NCBI GenBank assembly: GCA_016839815.1
Contig: JAEOTM010000032.1
Location: 1-64,000, forward strand
DNA from: Candidatus Hodarchaeota archaeon
GTDB lineage: Archaea > Asgardarchaeota > Heimdallarchaeia > Hodarchaeales > Hodarchaeaceae
Reading direction: 5' to 3'
DNA: 64,000 nucleotides
Position 1 is the first letter of the stretch; every line of letters begins with the position of its first letter. Shown piece after piece: positions 18,774 through 29,189 of this stretch. The notes beneath the pieces were generated by a model, which saw nothing but the letters and a program-made list of their open reading frames with translations, was not told the origin of the DNA and did not search any database. Position numbers and translations under genes: made by a program.

Positions 18774-19928
18774 CTAATTCTTTGTAATCGTTTGATTCTT
18801 CTCAGTTTTTAATCCTGTAATACCTTTAAACTTCGGGCCTACTACTGTCCCTTCATTCAGAAGGGAATTTGTTGGAATAAACACTTCATCACATATAATT
18901 GTATTTTTCATCTTTACATTGTCCTCAATTATTGTGTCATTCCAAATTACAGAGCTTTCAATTTCGCAATTACTCCCAATGTTAACACGATCTCCAATAA
19001 CTGTACGACCCCAAATTCGTGTATTATTACCAATTGTGATTTCATGACCTAATGCTGCAGGTGGTTCTATTGAACTCCCACTTGGAAGAGAAGGAGAACT
19101 CTGATTAATCCAAACATTATTTTCTTCTGATGTCGCACGTGGTAAGTAGGGGAACGCCCATCTTCTTAATACATCCCAATTCGTATAGAGATAGGTTTGG
19201 GGATTACCAGCATCCATCCAGTAATACTGAAGATTATCCGCCCAACCATAGATTCCATACTCCCGGGCTAAATAGGGGAAGACATCCTTTCCAAAATCCA
19301 TCAGATCGTCCATTGATTCAAGAATATCCAATACTTGATGTTTAAAAGCGTAAATCCCAGTGTTAACTAGATTCGATTGTAAGCGAATTGTTTCTTTTTT
19401 TGAGAATGTAAGAGTCGCTAAACCGAGCTCCTGTGGGATTGGCTTTTCCAAAAAAAGTAAGATACGAGAATCCTGATTCAACATGATTACACCGAATGCT
19501 CTAGGTAGAGCGACATCTTTCAGTGTAATACTTGCGATTCCCCCTTTCTCGTTATGAAAAGCCATAAAATCTTGTAGAGGAATATTCGTGACAATATCTG
19601 CCATCGAAACGATAAAGTTATCGGTAGAAATATAATTTGCAGCCTTTCTTACTGCATCAGCAGTATCTAGTGGATCAAAAACAGGTAGAACGATATCTAA
19701 ATCATCGAAATGATCGTTTTCTTTAAAATATTGGATTATTTCCTCTCTCATATAACGAGTTATGATTGCTATTTTGCCTGTAATCCTTGCGTTTCGTAAG
19801 AGCTCCAAATTATAATCAATCATAGGCTTGTTTGCCACAGGAACCAAAGGTTTGGGAATATTATTAGTCAATGGTCTTAATCTTGATCCTATTCCCCCTG
19901 CTAAAACAATAGCACTCCATTCTGTCAT
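18774..19928 (-). CDS. Sugar-1-phosphate nucleotidyltransferase with C-terminal left-handed beta-helix
   Basis: 'IVLAGGIGSRLRPLTNNIPKPLVPVANKPMIDYNLELL'; hexapeptide-like repeats at the C-terminus. Confidence 0.92.
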   Translation of the reverse strand: MTEWSAIVLAGGIGSRLRPLTNNIPKPLVPVANKPMIDYNLELLRNARITGKIAIITRYMREEIIQYFKENDHFDDLDIVLPVFDPLDTADAVRKAANYISTDNFIVSMADIVTNIPLQDFMAFHNEKGGIASITLKDVALPRAFGVIMLNQDSRILLFLEKPIPQELGLATLTFSKKETIRLQSNLVNTGIYAFKHQVLDILESMDDLMDFGKDVFPYLAREYGIYGWADNLQYYWMDAGNPQTYLYTNWDVLRRWAFPYLPRATSEENNVWINQSSPSLPSGSSIEPPAALGHEITIGNNTRIWGRTVIGDRVNIGSNCEIESSVIWNDTIIEDNVKMKNTIICDEVFIPTNSLLNEGTVVGPKFKGITGLKTEKNQTITKN

Positions 19929-20070
19929 CCGTGATGAGCTCCAAGTAGACCGAGTTAAAATCTGAGAATGTGTCTGTTACTCCTTAATTGAGATCCTTTA
20001 TGTTTCCATAAATTCTCAAAGGTTAAAAATTCTATGCTGCTAGGTAGGAAAAATCCTTAGTAACAACCAT

Positions 20071-20292
20071 TCAAAAATGTCTTTTGAAATAAATTCGCCA
20101 ATGACGTTGGCAGAAGCGCTCCTCACATGTTGAGCATTCAATATCCCGTTTGTCCTCTGCATGTTTCTTCTTATAACATGTGTAGGAGTTACAAATAGCG
20201 GGTTTTTTACAGTATCGGCACTCTTGTGAATCAATCTTAGAGCTTGACTTGTCTAGTATGGGTTTAGTTTTCTCTGTAATCAATATAATCAT
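20071..20292 (-). CDS. Small Cys/His-rich putative zinc-binding protein
   Basis: 'ECRYCKKPAICNSYTCYKKKHAEDKRDIECSTCEERFCQRHWRIYFKRHF': regular Cys/His spacing. Confidence 0.5.
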   Translation of the reverse strand: MIILITEKTKPILDKSSSKIDSQECRYCKKPAICNSYTCYKKKHAEDKRDIECSTCEERFCQRHWRIYFKRHF

Positions 20293-20543
20293 CCATATTA
20301 AGAATGTATAGAAGTAAGGGATGATGATTCACGGAAGTACTTCATGCTTCCCCCAGAGATTCAATCGTCCTTTTTCCTCTTACGTGAAGTACTTAAATTT
20401 CATCTTTTTAAGAGTTTTCCAAGATTTTGGGAAATAAGGGATTATTTTGTCTGGGGATTTGATACCCTATGATTTAAAAATATCAAAAACTCTAAAACAT
20501 TGAGCTTTGAGATTATCCTTACTCAAAATTTAAGACTCAATCT

Positions 20544-21242
20544 TTGTGGTTATACATGCAAGATGAGAAAGATATTATTATCCATGATTTACGTGAAGAA
20601 ATAGAACGTATGAAAGACCAATCCCAAACAAAGCTCAGTGAGGCATTCGGCGATTCTACCAACCTTGAAAAGCAATTACAGGAGAGTCGTGATGTTCTCA
20701 GTAATGTTCAAAGCGATTTTCAAGCAGAAAAAGCAAAATCTGAAACGTTAGCTACTGAAAAAGCAGAATTGGACAAACAGATAGAAGAATTGAATGAAAT
20801 CATTAAACAACATGAATCAACCACAGCATCCTATCTACAACAAATAGCCAAGATGCAACAATTGCTTCAAGAAACTGAACAAGAAATTGTGGATATTGAA
20901 GCAGGTCATTTAGCTATCCAAAATCAACTTCAAGAGGAAATTAAACGAACAGAGGATCGCTTTGGCCAGGTAAGTGAGGATCTAACAAGAGGAGCGTCCA
21001 GTAATCATGCACAAGACATTCTTATTCGAACTGTCCTCCAAGAAACCGAGCTAGGCAAAATAACTATGTTCATAGTAGACTACTTCGAGAATCCCAAGAG
21101 AAAAGTGTTAGCTAGAGAAACAATTTCTACAGAGCTTCAGCTTCCTCCAATTATGATACGAAAACATTTACGTTTACTGCATGGTTTGGGAGTATTATAT
21201 TTTAATGAAGTTTCGGGAGAAATAAAACCAGTCATCCAATAG
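20544..21242 (+). CDS. Coiled-coil protein with C-terminal winged-helix-like domain
   Basis: Long heptad-like Glu/Lys/Gln-rich stretch, then 'TISTELQLPPIMIRKHLRLLHGLGVLYFNEVSGEI'. Confidence 0.6.
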   Translation: MWLYMQDEKDIIIHDLREEIERMKDQSQTKLSEAFGDSTNLEKQLQESRDVLSNVQSDFQAEKAKSETLATEKAELDKQIEELNEIIKQHESTTASYLQQIAKMQQLLQETEQEIVDIEAGHLAIQNQLQEEIKRTEDRFGQVSEDLTRGASSNHAQDILIRTVLQETELGKITMFIVDYFENPKRKVLARETISTELQLPPIMIRKHLRLLHGLGVLYFNEVSGEIKPVIQ

Positions 21243-21308
21243 ACCTTGTTTTATTCCCTGAGAAGTAATCTTTTTTCTTATAAAAAAGGACAATTAATAA
21301 TTGGATTC

Positions 21309-21656
21309 CTACTTATTTTTGGAGGAGTCAAGCCGAATGGAATAAACTCCGTTATTTCCTGCAATAACGGGTGATTTTTCTTTCTTAGATTTACGCTTTA
21401 ACAAATTATCCACATTAATATCGTAAATTCCAATTTGTCTTTCTCTAATCGTAAGAAACTCCATGTCCTCTTTTGAATATATCGTTTTATCCGCAGTGAC
21501 TGATACATTCTTATTTGTTTGAGGCTGCATTCGTAAACGAAAGAGACGATGACCACAGGTGCAACCAGTGAAGAGTTCATTTGCTTTTTCTGGTGTACGA
21601 TCACATTTTGCACACCGATAACGAGATAAATTGACCTCTCCACTTGTTAATGCCAT
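21309..21656 (-). CDS. Zn-ribbon protein of the conserved archaeal DUF2072-type group
   Basis: 'YRCAKCDRTPEKANELFTGCTCGHRLFRLR'; gene order with DUF2073-like and Era-like GTPase. Confidence 0.65.
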   Translation of the reverse strand: MALTSGEVNLSRYRCAKCDRTPEKANELFTGCTCGHRLFRLRMQPQTNKNVSVTADKTIYSKEDMEFLTIRERQIGIYDINVDNLLKRKSKKEKSPVIAGNNGVYSIRLDSSKNK

Positions 21657-21671
21657 ATATCCACCAGGAAA

Positions 21672-21989
21672 TTAAACTAGGGCGATTGATAGATGTTCAT
21701 AATTATGGGGAGCTATTACTGTCATTTTCACATTTTTTCGACTGAATAGTCCATTCATTCGCAAAGGTGCGGGATTAAGGATTTTATACCCCAAGAAATC
21801 TTGGTGATCAATTTGGATCATTGCTTCTTCTATTAATGCAGCTTCCTCTTCAGCATCTAGTCCACCTTCAAAGACTACAACACATTCGGATTTTAGTTTC
21901 GAGATAATGAAGTCACATTTCTGGGTGGAGTTCATTTTTCGTGTAGTATTTTCAGTCACGAAATTGATATGTAAGTCCACTTTTTGCAC
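21672..21989 (-). CDS. DUF2073-like conserved archaeal protein
   Basis: 'GGLDAEEEAALIEEAMIQIDHQDFLGYKI' and position between the Zn-ribbon and Era-like GTPase genes. Confidence 0.6.
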   Translation of the reverse strand: MQKVDLHINFVTENTTRKMNSTQKCDFIISKLKSECVVVFEGGLDAEEEAALIEEAMIQIDHQDFLGYKILNPAPLRMNGLFSRKNVKMTVIAPHNYEHLSIALV

Positions 21990-21992
21990 CTC

Positions 21993-22607
21993 TCACATTC
22001 CTGATACCGATAAGATACTTCCATACAATTCATTCATTCCTGACCCATCTTTTGCCGAGATTGGGATTATTTCGCTTTGGAACGTCTCTTTAACGAGTTC
22101 TGGATCAGCATCAGTCAAATCTGTCTTGTTAGCTGCTACGATTATCGGTATTTTTCTTGCTTCAAGATTCCCTATTACAGTCCAGTTTATTTGGTCAAAT
22201 GGTGCACGCGCGGCGTCAACCACTACTATTGCTGCATCCATTTTGTCTAAGCTTTGAATCGCTTTAATGACTCCTCGAGTTGCTTCTTTTGCTCGTTGAA
22301 TGCTATCCTGTCTGGTTAATCCGTGTTGTTGAAATTCTCGATAATCAATTGATGTTGCAATCCCCGGAGTATCCACAATGGTTAAATCTAAAGAACCACT
22401 TTGGTCAGTGATAACACAATGTTCGAGGGCACTACATTCACGAGTTTCATGAGGAACAGGGCTTACTACTCCAAGAGGTTCGCCATTCCCGCATTCATTT
22501 GAAATTCGGTTTGCTAAGGTAGTTTTTCCTGCATTGGGAGCTCCCAAAATTCCTATAGTAATTTGATTTTTCCGACTACGTGCAAACAATCGCGATAAGA
22601 TACTCAT
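21993..22607 (-). CDS. Era/Obg-like GTP-binding protein
   Basis: 'GILGAPNAGKTTLANRI' (G1), 'DTPGIATSIDYREFQQHG' (G3), 'ANKTDLTD' (G4), 'PISAKDGSG' (G5). Confidence 0.88.
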   Translation of the reverse strand: MSILSRLFARSRKNQITIGILGAPNAGKTTLANRISNECGNGEPLGVVSPVPHETRECSALEHCVITDQSGSLDLTIVDTPGIATSIDYREFQQHGLTRQDSIQRAKEATRGVIKAIQSLDKMDAAIVVVDAARAPFDQINWTVIGNLEARKIPIIVAANKTDLTDADPELVKETFQSEIIPISAKDGSGMNELYGSILSVSGM

Positions 22608-22714
22608 CTCAATCGATGCCTCCTATTGTTTCATTCTAATACAATACTAAGTTAGAAAATGTACTACTTCTCGATATTAATAGAAGAACATAATATGGAG
22701 ATGATACCACTACA

Positions 22715-24088
22715 TCACTGATCAAGAGACCCAAGATGCTTTTCTAGTTCAAAATCTAGTGGATTTGTATACATATATCTGTGTAAAACCGCACCGAGTA
22801 CTCTGAGACCGGTTATAAGGAGTAAAAGCACCACTAATACGAATTCAAATTGAGGGTCTTTATCAGTGATACCTAGAAGTATTAATAGTATTTCAACTAA
22901 GAATCCAGCAAAAAGAGATCCAGTAAATGCCAAAATACCTTCAAAAGTGAGTAAAATTGAGTAATAACGAGCGCGAGTGTCAACTGTTGAACAATCAAGG
23001 GAATAGGAAGAAATAGCGGTGTCCTCTGCTCCAAAAGCGAGTCCTCCAGGGATGTTTACCAAGAGTAGCCACCATACATTTCCCGTTACCAACCCAACGG
23101 CATAGCCGAATGGCACTATTGCATAACCAAAACGAGAGAGAATTATCACAATCTTCTTTCCATATCGATCTGCAAATATTCCTCCAACCGATTGGCCAAA
23201 ACCTCTTGGTAAATTGAATACAGCCCACAAAATGGAAACTTCCAACCATGAATGAGCAACTCTAAGTGTCACAAAGGGAAAGATTGGCCAAGCCATACTC
23301 ATACAAAATTTAAAGAAGCTATTGATAGGGAGTAATCGTCGGAAAGGTTCATTCCGGGAAATTAGATCACGTGTAGAAAGATGAAGTTCATCTTGGATTA
23401 CTGTTCTTTTTCGTGCTGTATATTTTTCTTTAAGAAATAATTCACTTGCTAAAGCAATTGTAAAAATTAAAGCACCTGTGAGAAAGGGTATAAAGAAAAC
23501 AGGTTTACTTTCTGCATAAAGAGCGATCTCAGCTGGGAACGGAAAAGGGGAGCTGTCCATCCACCAACCTAGACCTAAAATGACAAAAAGTGAGCTCAAC
23601 GTCCCTATTGAATTAATAAATCCAATAAAAGAGGCTCGTTTTTCTTCAGACGTATAATCTCCAAGAAATGCGACCCATGCAGGTATAAAACTAAAACCTA
23701 AAGAAGTCATGATGATAGAAATAAGTACAAGTTCAAATGGATTGGAAACAAAGGGTGTTAGGAAAATAGTCATTGCTAAAGTTGATAAACCAATGGTCAT
23801 AACTAGTTTGCGACCTTTCAGATCTGCAAGCCAACCCCAAATCGATTGAAATATATTTGAACCTAAATTTCTAACAGAAGTGAGAATTGACTGCTCTAAA
23901 GGACTGGCTCCGATAACAACCCCAAAGTAGGAAAGATAAGTAAAAATTGATGATCTTCCTGCAGCCCATGCAATACTCGTCGTATAAATAGGAATTTTCT
24001 CTCTCTTTTCTTCTGATTTTCTTTTGGATCCAGTAGATTCATCTGAAGATGGAACAAGATGACTATCAGAACTCATAAATTTGTACAT
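22715..24088 (-). CDS. MFS transporter
   Basis: Multi-TM; 'SIWGWLADLKGRKLVMTIG', 'GGIFADRYGKKIVII'. Confidence 0.88.
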   Translation of the reverse strand: MYKFMSSDSHLVPSSDESTGSKRKSEEKREKIPIYTTSIAWAAGRSSIFTYLSYFGVVIGASPLEQSILTSVRNLGSNIFQSIWGWLADLKGRKLVMTIGLSTLAMTIFLTPFVSNPFELVLISIIMTSLGFSFIPAWVAFLGDYTSEEKRASFIGFINSIGTLSSLFVILGLGWWMDSSPFPFPAEIALYAESKPVFFIPFLTGALIFTIALASELFLKEKYTARKRTVIQDELHLSTRDLISRNEPFRRLLPINSFFKFCMSMAWPIFPFVTLRVAHSWLEVSILWAVFNLPRGFGQSVGGIFADRYGKKIVIILSRFGYAIVPFGYAVGLVTGNVWWLLLVNIPGGLAFGAEDTAISSYSLDCSTVDTRARYYSILLTFEGILAFTGSLFAGFLVEILLILLGITDKDPQFEFVLVVLLLLITGLRVLGAVLHRYMYTNPLDFELEKHLGSLDQ

Positions 24089-24222
24089 ATCCCTTATAAT
24101 TGCACAAGCTTGGATTTAGGGGAATTTTAAAAGAAAATCAATAACCCTTGATCACTTTTGGCGAATACCCATTTTGTTAATCAGCTTTCGTATTATGACA
24201 GAAAAAAGGGTTTGTCTTTGGA

Positions 24223-25428
24223 TTAGGAATTATGACGTTCGAAAGCGATTTCAAATACTCGTTTGAGTTTTTTCGAGAATCCTTCAGGGGAACAATAATT
24301 TGCAGATTTTTTTGCGATTTTTCCCATTTTTAAAGCTTCAGTGGGATTGTCTAAGAGATATAGTACTGCATTTTTGAATTCCTTAACATTATTTGGTTTC
24401 ACGAGGAGCCCATTTTTTCGATGCTCAATGTAATCTCTCACTCCTCCTTCATTAACGCCAATTACAGGTCTAGATTGACTCATTGCCTCTATTACTGTAA
24501 GTCCCTGAGTTTCTGTGTCACTTGGAGTAACCATAAACTCACCTAACTGATAATAATAGGGGAGTTTCGTATGAGCAACAAATCCAGTAAAAACCACGTT
24601 TTTTAACCCTAGATTTTCCGCTTGCCTCCGATAAGCTTTCAAATGAGGTCCATCCCCAATAACTAAGAAAGTAACGTCGTTATGGGTTTTCTCAATTTTC
24701 TTGAACCCTTCTAGAACTACTTCAAGCTTTTTCTCAAACGAGACTCTTCCACAATAAGTAATAATTCGATTATTCTCAGGAATGTTGTATTTCTTTCGTA
24801 AAGCAGAACCAAACTCCTCTAAACCGGTGTTTGAGATTTTTGAGTTAAAAAATACCTCAGAAATCATATTAGGTAATGCATATACTGGTGGTTTTAATCC
24901 ATGAACAATGAGATCTTGTTGAAGTGTCTTCGAAGGAGTAACAACAACATCTGATCGGTTATAATAGAGATTGATGAACCACCAAACAGCCCCAGCAAAC
25001 CCCTTGGTGAAATTTTGTGCTTGGAATCCTCCAAGTAGATGCCCAGAATATTTTACTAAATCTGTATGATACGTGTTTACAAGAGGACAATTTTTCAGGG
25101 ATTTTGCCGCGAATAATGCCAGCCACCCTGCAGAGAAAGGACCATGTGAGTGAACCATATCGAGGTCATATTTCCTCATTGCTCTGTTAAATTCAGTGTC
25201 TATCAATGCAAGATTGTAACCGGGATAATTGGGAATAGGAAAACTTCGAATTTTAACAATAGGAACTCCCTTCATCTTATACGGAATTGGCTCCTTTAGC
25301 TTAGGAGTAACAAGGACGAATTCGTGACCTTCTTTACTTAATGTTTTAATCTCATTTATGATTGAGATTGTTACACCATTAATATTAGGTACGAATGTAT
25401 CCGTAAATATTCCTATTCTCAGTGAAAT
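24223..25428 (-). CDS. Glycosyltransferase family 4 protein (start unclear; track start 25275 is truncated)
   Basis: GT4/GT-B motifs 'VVTPSKTL', 'ITYCGRVSFEKKLEVVLEGF', 'TPSDTETQGLTVIEAMSQSRPVIGVNEGG'; frame continues upstream of 25275 as SLRIGIFTDTFVPNINGVTISIINEIKTLSKEGHEFVLVTPK, the expected family N-terminus, without an ATG/GTG/TTG after the upstream TAG. Confidence 0.85.
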   Translation of the reverse strand: MSLRIGIFTDTFVPNINGVTISIINEIKTLSKEGHEFVLVTPKLKEPIPYKMKGVPIVKIRSFPIPNYPGYNLALIDTEFNRAMRKYDLDMVHSHGPFSAGWLALFAAKSLKNCPLVNTYHTDLVKYSGHLLGGFQAQNFTKGFAGAVWWFINLYYNRSDVVVTPSKTLQQDLIVHGLKPPVYALPNMISEVFFNSKISNTGLEEFGSALRKKYNIPENNRIITYCGRVSFEKKLEVVLEGFKKIEKTHNDVTFLVIGDGPHLKAYRRQAENLGLKNVVFTGFVAHTKLPYYYQLGEFMVTPSDTETQGLTVIEAMSQSRPVIGVNEGGVRDYIEHRKNGLLVKPNNVKEFKNAVLYLLDNPTEALKMGKIAKKSANYCSPEGFSKKLKRVFEIAFERHNS

Positions 25429-25557
25429 CGCGTCCTACATCTTCTTCATACATTTATCCATCTATTAGGTCTTTCAGTTCGGAATGTTGGTTAGAAAAAT
25501 AACCTTTATTATATCATTGGAGAGTAGGTAGTTTTACTAAATAATCAAACGAAATTC

Positions 25558-27333
25558 TCAAATATCTTGTCCAGCAAATTGTTTCTCATATAAATCTGTA
25601 AATATTCCTCCTTGAGCCATTAGTTCTTGAAAACTTCCCATTTCGACAATTTTTCCTTTATCGAGCACCACAATTTTATCAACAAATCGAATTGTGCTTA
25701 ATCGATGAGCAATTACTAGAGCAGTACGATTTAGTAGGATATTTTTCATGCTCTGTTGTATCACTAATTCGGTATGGGCATCGACAGAGGAGGTTGCTTC
25801 GTCTAAAATTAATATTCTTGGATCTGCAAGTAATGCTCGAGCGAAACAAATTAACTGACGTTCACCCATTGAAAGACGAGAACCTCTTTCACCCACCTCA
25901 AAATCGAGTCCTTTACTCATCGTGAAGTCATACGCACCTACTTTGAGTAAAGCTCTTTCAATTTCTTCATCTGAAGCCTGAGGATTTCCATATAACAAGT
26001 TATTTTTGATAGAATCACTGAATAGAAAACTATCCTGAGGAATGATGGCGATATTCTGTCGGTAATTTTCTAAATCACAATCACGGATATCAACATCATC
26101 TAACTTTATATACCCATCCTTAAAATCATAGAACCGTAGTAACAAGCTTGCGAGGGTAGTTTTTCCTGCTCCTGTATGTCCCACTAAAGCAAATGTTTGC
26201 AGAGGAGGAATCAACAAGGATAAATCTGTTAACACTGGATCCGTGTCTGGAGAATATTGGAATGTAACATTCTCAAATTCAAGTTTCCCTGTGACATTTG
26301 CTAAGCGTTTTGAGTCTCTAGACACAACTTGAGGGTTGCTATCTAAAATATCAAAAATTCGTTCAATTGCTGCCATTGAGGCTAGTAAGCTATTATAAAA
26401 ATTAGAGAGGACCATTATTGGATGTGATAACCGGGTAACGTATGAGAGAAAGGCGACTAACGTTCCTGGAGAGATAGACTCCTGACCTACAGAATATCCC
26501 CCAATACTGAGTACTAACGCCGTACCTATTGTCAAGAGTAAGTCCATCAGTGGAAACATGATTGCAAAGAGGATCAATGCTCGAATTCGTGCTTGATAAT
26601 TATCTAAATTTAATGTATTAAATTCTTCGGTAACAAATTCTTCCGCTGATAATGCTTTGGTAACCGTTATACCACTAATGGCTTCCTGATAGTACCCAGT
26701 CACTTTAGCGAGAGTTCTTCTTGTGTGTTGCCATGCAGCCCGAGATTTGATTCTAAAATACACTATCGCAACTGCAAGGAATGGAAAGAAAACAATAATC
26801 GACAAGGTCAAAGTAACATCTAAGGAAAATAAAATGACAAACAAGAATCCCAAGAACATCACATTTACGACTGCATCAATAATTCCTGTAGAAAGTAAGT
26901 TCAGTAATCTTTCTACATCATTTGTGACTCTAGAGACTATTCGTCCGGTTGCTTCCTTATCATAATAGTCCATACTAAGTTCTTGCAGTTGATAGAAAGC
27001 TTCCTCACGGATCTTTGTTATTATCTTCAATCCAGTGATTGTAGTAATATAACTCGTGATAACATTTAGAACAAACGAAAATACTGTTACTGAAAAATAA
27101 ATTATTGCAATAAAACCTAAACCATCTAAATCTTTCTTAAGAACATAATCATCGATAACGGATTTAAGGAGTAAAGGTTGTACGATTGTAAACAGGGTAG
27201 AAAAAAGCATACCAATAAGAGCAATGGAGAAGATCTTCCAATGGGGAAGTGTGTACCGAAGTAATCGCTTGAGGAGTTCAAAATCAGAATATTCGTGATG
27301 TAATAAATCCCGCTGATCTTGTGTTCTAGACAT
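25558..27333 (-). CDS. ABC transporter, TM domain + ATPase (half-transporter)
   Basis: 'GHTGAGKTTLASLL', 'LSMGERQLICFARALLADPRILILDEATSSVDAHTE'. ATG at 27333 follows the upstream stop (track start 27357). Confidence 0.93.
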   Translation of the reverse strand: MSRTQDQRDLLHHEYSDFELLKRLLRYTLPHWKIFSIALIGMLFSTLFTIVQPLLLKSVIDDYVLKKDLDGLGFIAIIYFSVTVFSFVLNVITSYITTITGLKIITKIREEAFYQLQELSMDYYDKEATGRIVSRVTNDVERLLNLLSTGIIDAVVNVMFLGFLFVILFSLDVTLTLSIIVFFPFLAVAIVYFRIKSRAAWQHTRRTLAKVTGYYQEAISGITVTKALSAEEFVTEEFNTLNLDNYQARIRALILFAIMFPLMDLLLTIGTALVLSIGGYSVGQESISPGTLVAFLSYVTRLSHPIMVLSNFYNSLLASMAAIERIFDILDSNPQVVSRDSKRLANVTGKLEFENVTFQYSPDTDPVLTDLSLLIPPLQTFALVGHTGAGKTTLASLLLRFYDFKDGYIKLDDVDIRDCDLENYRQNIAIIPQDSFLFSDSIKNNLLYGNPQASDEEIERALLKVGAYDFTMSKGLDFEVGERGSRLSMGERQLICFARALLADPRILILDEATSSVDAHTELVIQQSMKNILLNRTALVIAHRLSTIRFVDKIVVLDKGKIVEMGSFQELMAQGGIFTDLYEKQFAGQDI

Positions 27334-27334
27334 T

Positions 27335-29146
27335 TTATTCCTCTCTCTCCTTAACAATTTTTTCTAATGTAATTTTTATGTCAACTTGTCCATTTTCTTG
27401 CGTTTTCCAGAGTAATGGATAGATTTCGCCTATCTCTATCAACTCATCGTGAGTTCCTTCCTCAATAATTTGACCACGATTTAGGATTATAATGCGATCA
27501 ACATTCTTTATCGTACTAAGACGTTGAGTGATGAATATAACGGTATGTTTCATCGGTGAAGTCTTTAACATATCATCAAAAGCTTCTAGGAACGATGCTT
27601 CTGTAGAGATATCTAATGAGGAGGTAGCATCATCAAGAATCATAATAGGATTCTTACGGAGAAGCATTCGGGCAATGGCGAGTCTTTGTTTTTGACCACC
27701 TGATAGTGTTACTCCTCTCTCTCCAACAAGAGTATCAACACCCTCTGGTAAGGATTTTACGAACTCAGCTAATTGTGTTATTTCCAAGACTTTGTTTAAT
27801 TCCTCTGGTGTACTGTCTTCGAGTTCAAATGTCAAATTCTCAGCAATAGTGCGACCAAAAAGGAAAGGTTCCTGATGGACAAATCCAACACATTTTCTCC
27901 AAGTTGATAGATCGAGATCGTTAATATCATATGAATTCTCTCTATATCGAATGAAAACCCTTCCATTAGATACTTCCTGAAATCGAGGAATCAAAGAAAT
28001 TAATGTACTTTTACCAGAACCCGTTGATCCTAATATGGCAATTTTCTCTCCTGATTTAATTCTTAACGAAATATTAGAAAGTATTGGTCGGTCAGAATAT
28101 TGAAAAGAAATTTGATCAAATTGAATTTCAGGTGTTTGATCTGCAGGAACTCGATATCCAATCATTTCCTGTTCTGTGAATGATGTATCATCAATTAAAG
28201 AGAACACTCGATTCCCTGCTGCCACCACACGTTGATAAGTAATTAATGAAAAAGCGAGAAACCTTGTTGGTAAGGCAAGCATTATAAAGTACGTAAAGAG
28301 TGCAATCAGTGTTCCTGTAGTTATTCGTTCTTGAATGGCTGCTACTCCTCCCGCATAAATTAGTATAGTTACTAGTAAGTTTACAATTAATACAATTGAA
28401 GGTAGGAAAAGCGATCTGATTTTAAATGCGTAAGCTCTGAGCTCCATGTACCCTTGGTTTTGTTGATCAAATTTCCGTTTTTCACGATCCTCCGCATGAA
28501 ACGCTCTTACAATCTGGGCTCCAGAAATATTTTCAGTGATAACAGCGGTTAATTCTCCATACTTTTCCCGCAATTCAAAAAAAAGTGGTCCTAAAATACG
28601 AGAAATCCAATAAGAGAGGATAAGAAGGCTTGGTGTAACAATTGCTATCAAGATAAATAATGTAATATCAAGAGAAAGAAGAATCAAGTAAATACCTACA
28701 TAAGTTAAGAATGCTTGAAGTAAAATACGCTCTCCCCAAACTAAAAATTCTCCGATTGGTTCCAAATCTGTTGTTGCACGTGACATTAAGTCTCCAGTTC
28801 TGTGACGATCGAAAAATCTCATGTTGGATGTTTCATATTTTACAAACAGATCTGATCTAATTTTCCGAATGATTTCTTCTCCCTGCAAGTATCCTGAGTA
28901 TCTTCCTAAAAAGTGGGTGATATTTCGAATAAGACTAGCAATTATGATCGATAGGACTCCCGAAAGAACCAAAGATCCATCAAAATTTCCAGTTTCAATT
29001 GAATCTAGGATATTGTCAATCGTTAGTCCGATTATGAAGGGTATGGTTAATTCCGCAACATTAGAAATGAAAATAGCTACAACCACTATCAAAGCTAAAG
29101 CTTTTTGTGTAAGGATGTACGAAAATAGCTTTTTCAGGACATTCAC
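27335..29146 (-). CDS. ABC transporter, TM domain + ATPase (half-transporter partner)
   Basis: 'GSTGSGKSTLISLIPRF', 'LSGGQKQRLAIARMLLRKNPIMILDDATSSLD'; tandem with 25558 CDS. Confidence 0.93.
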   Translation of the reverse strand: MNVLKKLFSYILTQKALALIVVVAIFISNVAELTIPFIIGLTIDNILDSIETGNFDGSLVLSGVLSIIIASLIRNITHFLGRYSGYLQGEEIIRKIRSDLFVKYETSNMRFFDRHRTGDLMSRATTDLEPIGEFLVWGERILLQAFLTYVGIYLILLSLDITLFILIAIVTPSLLILSYWISRILGPLFFELREKYGELTAVITENISGAQIVRAFHAEDREKRKFDQQNQGYMELRAYAFKIRSLFLPSIVLIVNLLVTILIYAGGVAAIQERITTGTLIALFTYFIMLALPTRFLAFSLITYQRVVAAGNRVFSLIDDTSFTEQEMIGYRVPADQTPEIQFDQISFQYSDRPILSNISLRIKSGEKIAILGSTGSGKSTLISLIPRFQEVSNGRVFIRYRENSYDINDLDLSTWRKCVGFVHQEPFLFGRTIAENLTFELEDSTPEELNKVLEITQLAEFVKSLPEGVDTLVGERGVTLSGGQKQRLAIARMLLRKNPIMILDDATSSLDISTEASFLEAFDDMLKTSPMKHTVIFITQRLSTIKNVDRIIILNRGQIIEEGTHDELIEIGEIYPLLWKTQENGQVDIKITLEKIVKEREE

Positions 29147-29189
29147 GAAGGACTAGCACCTCTAGGGGTACATTGATTGAGTAGGTAAC

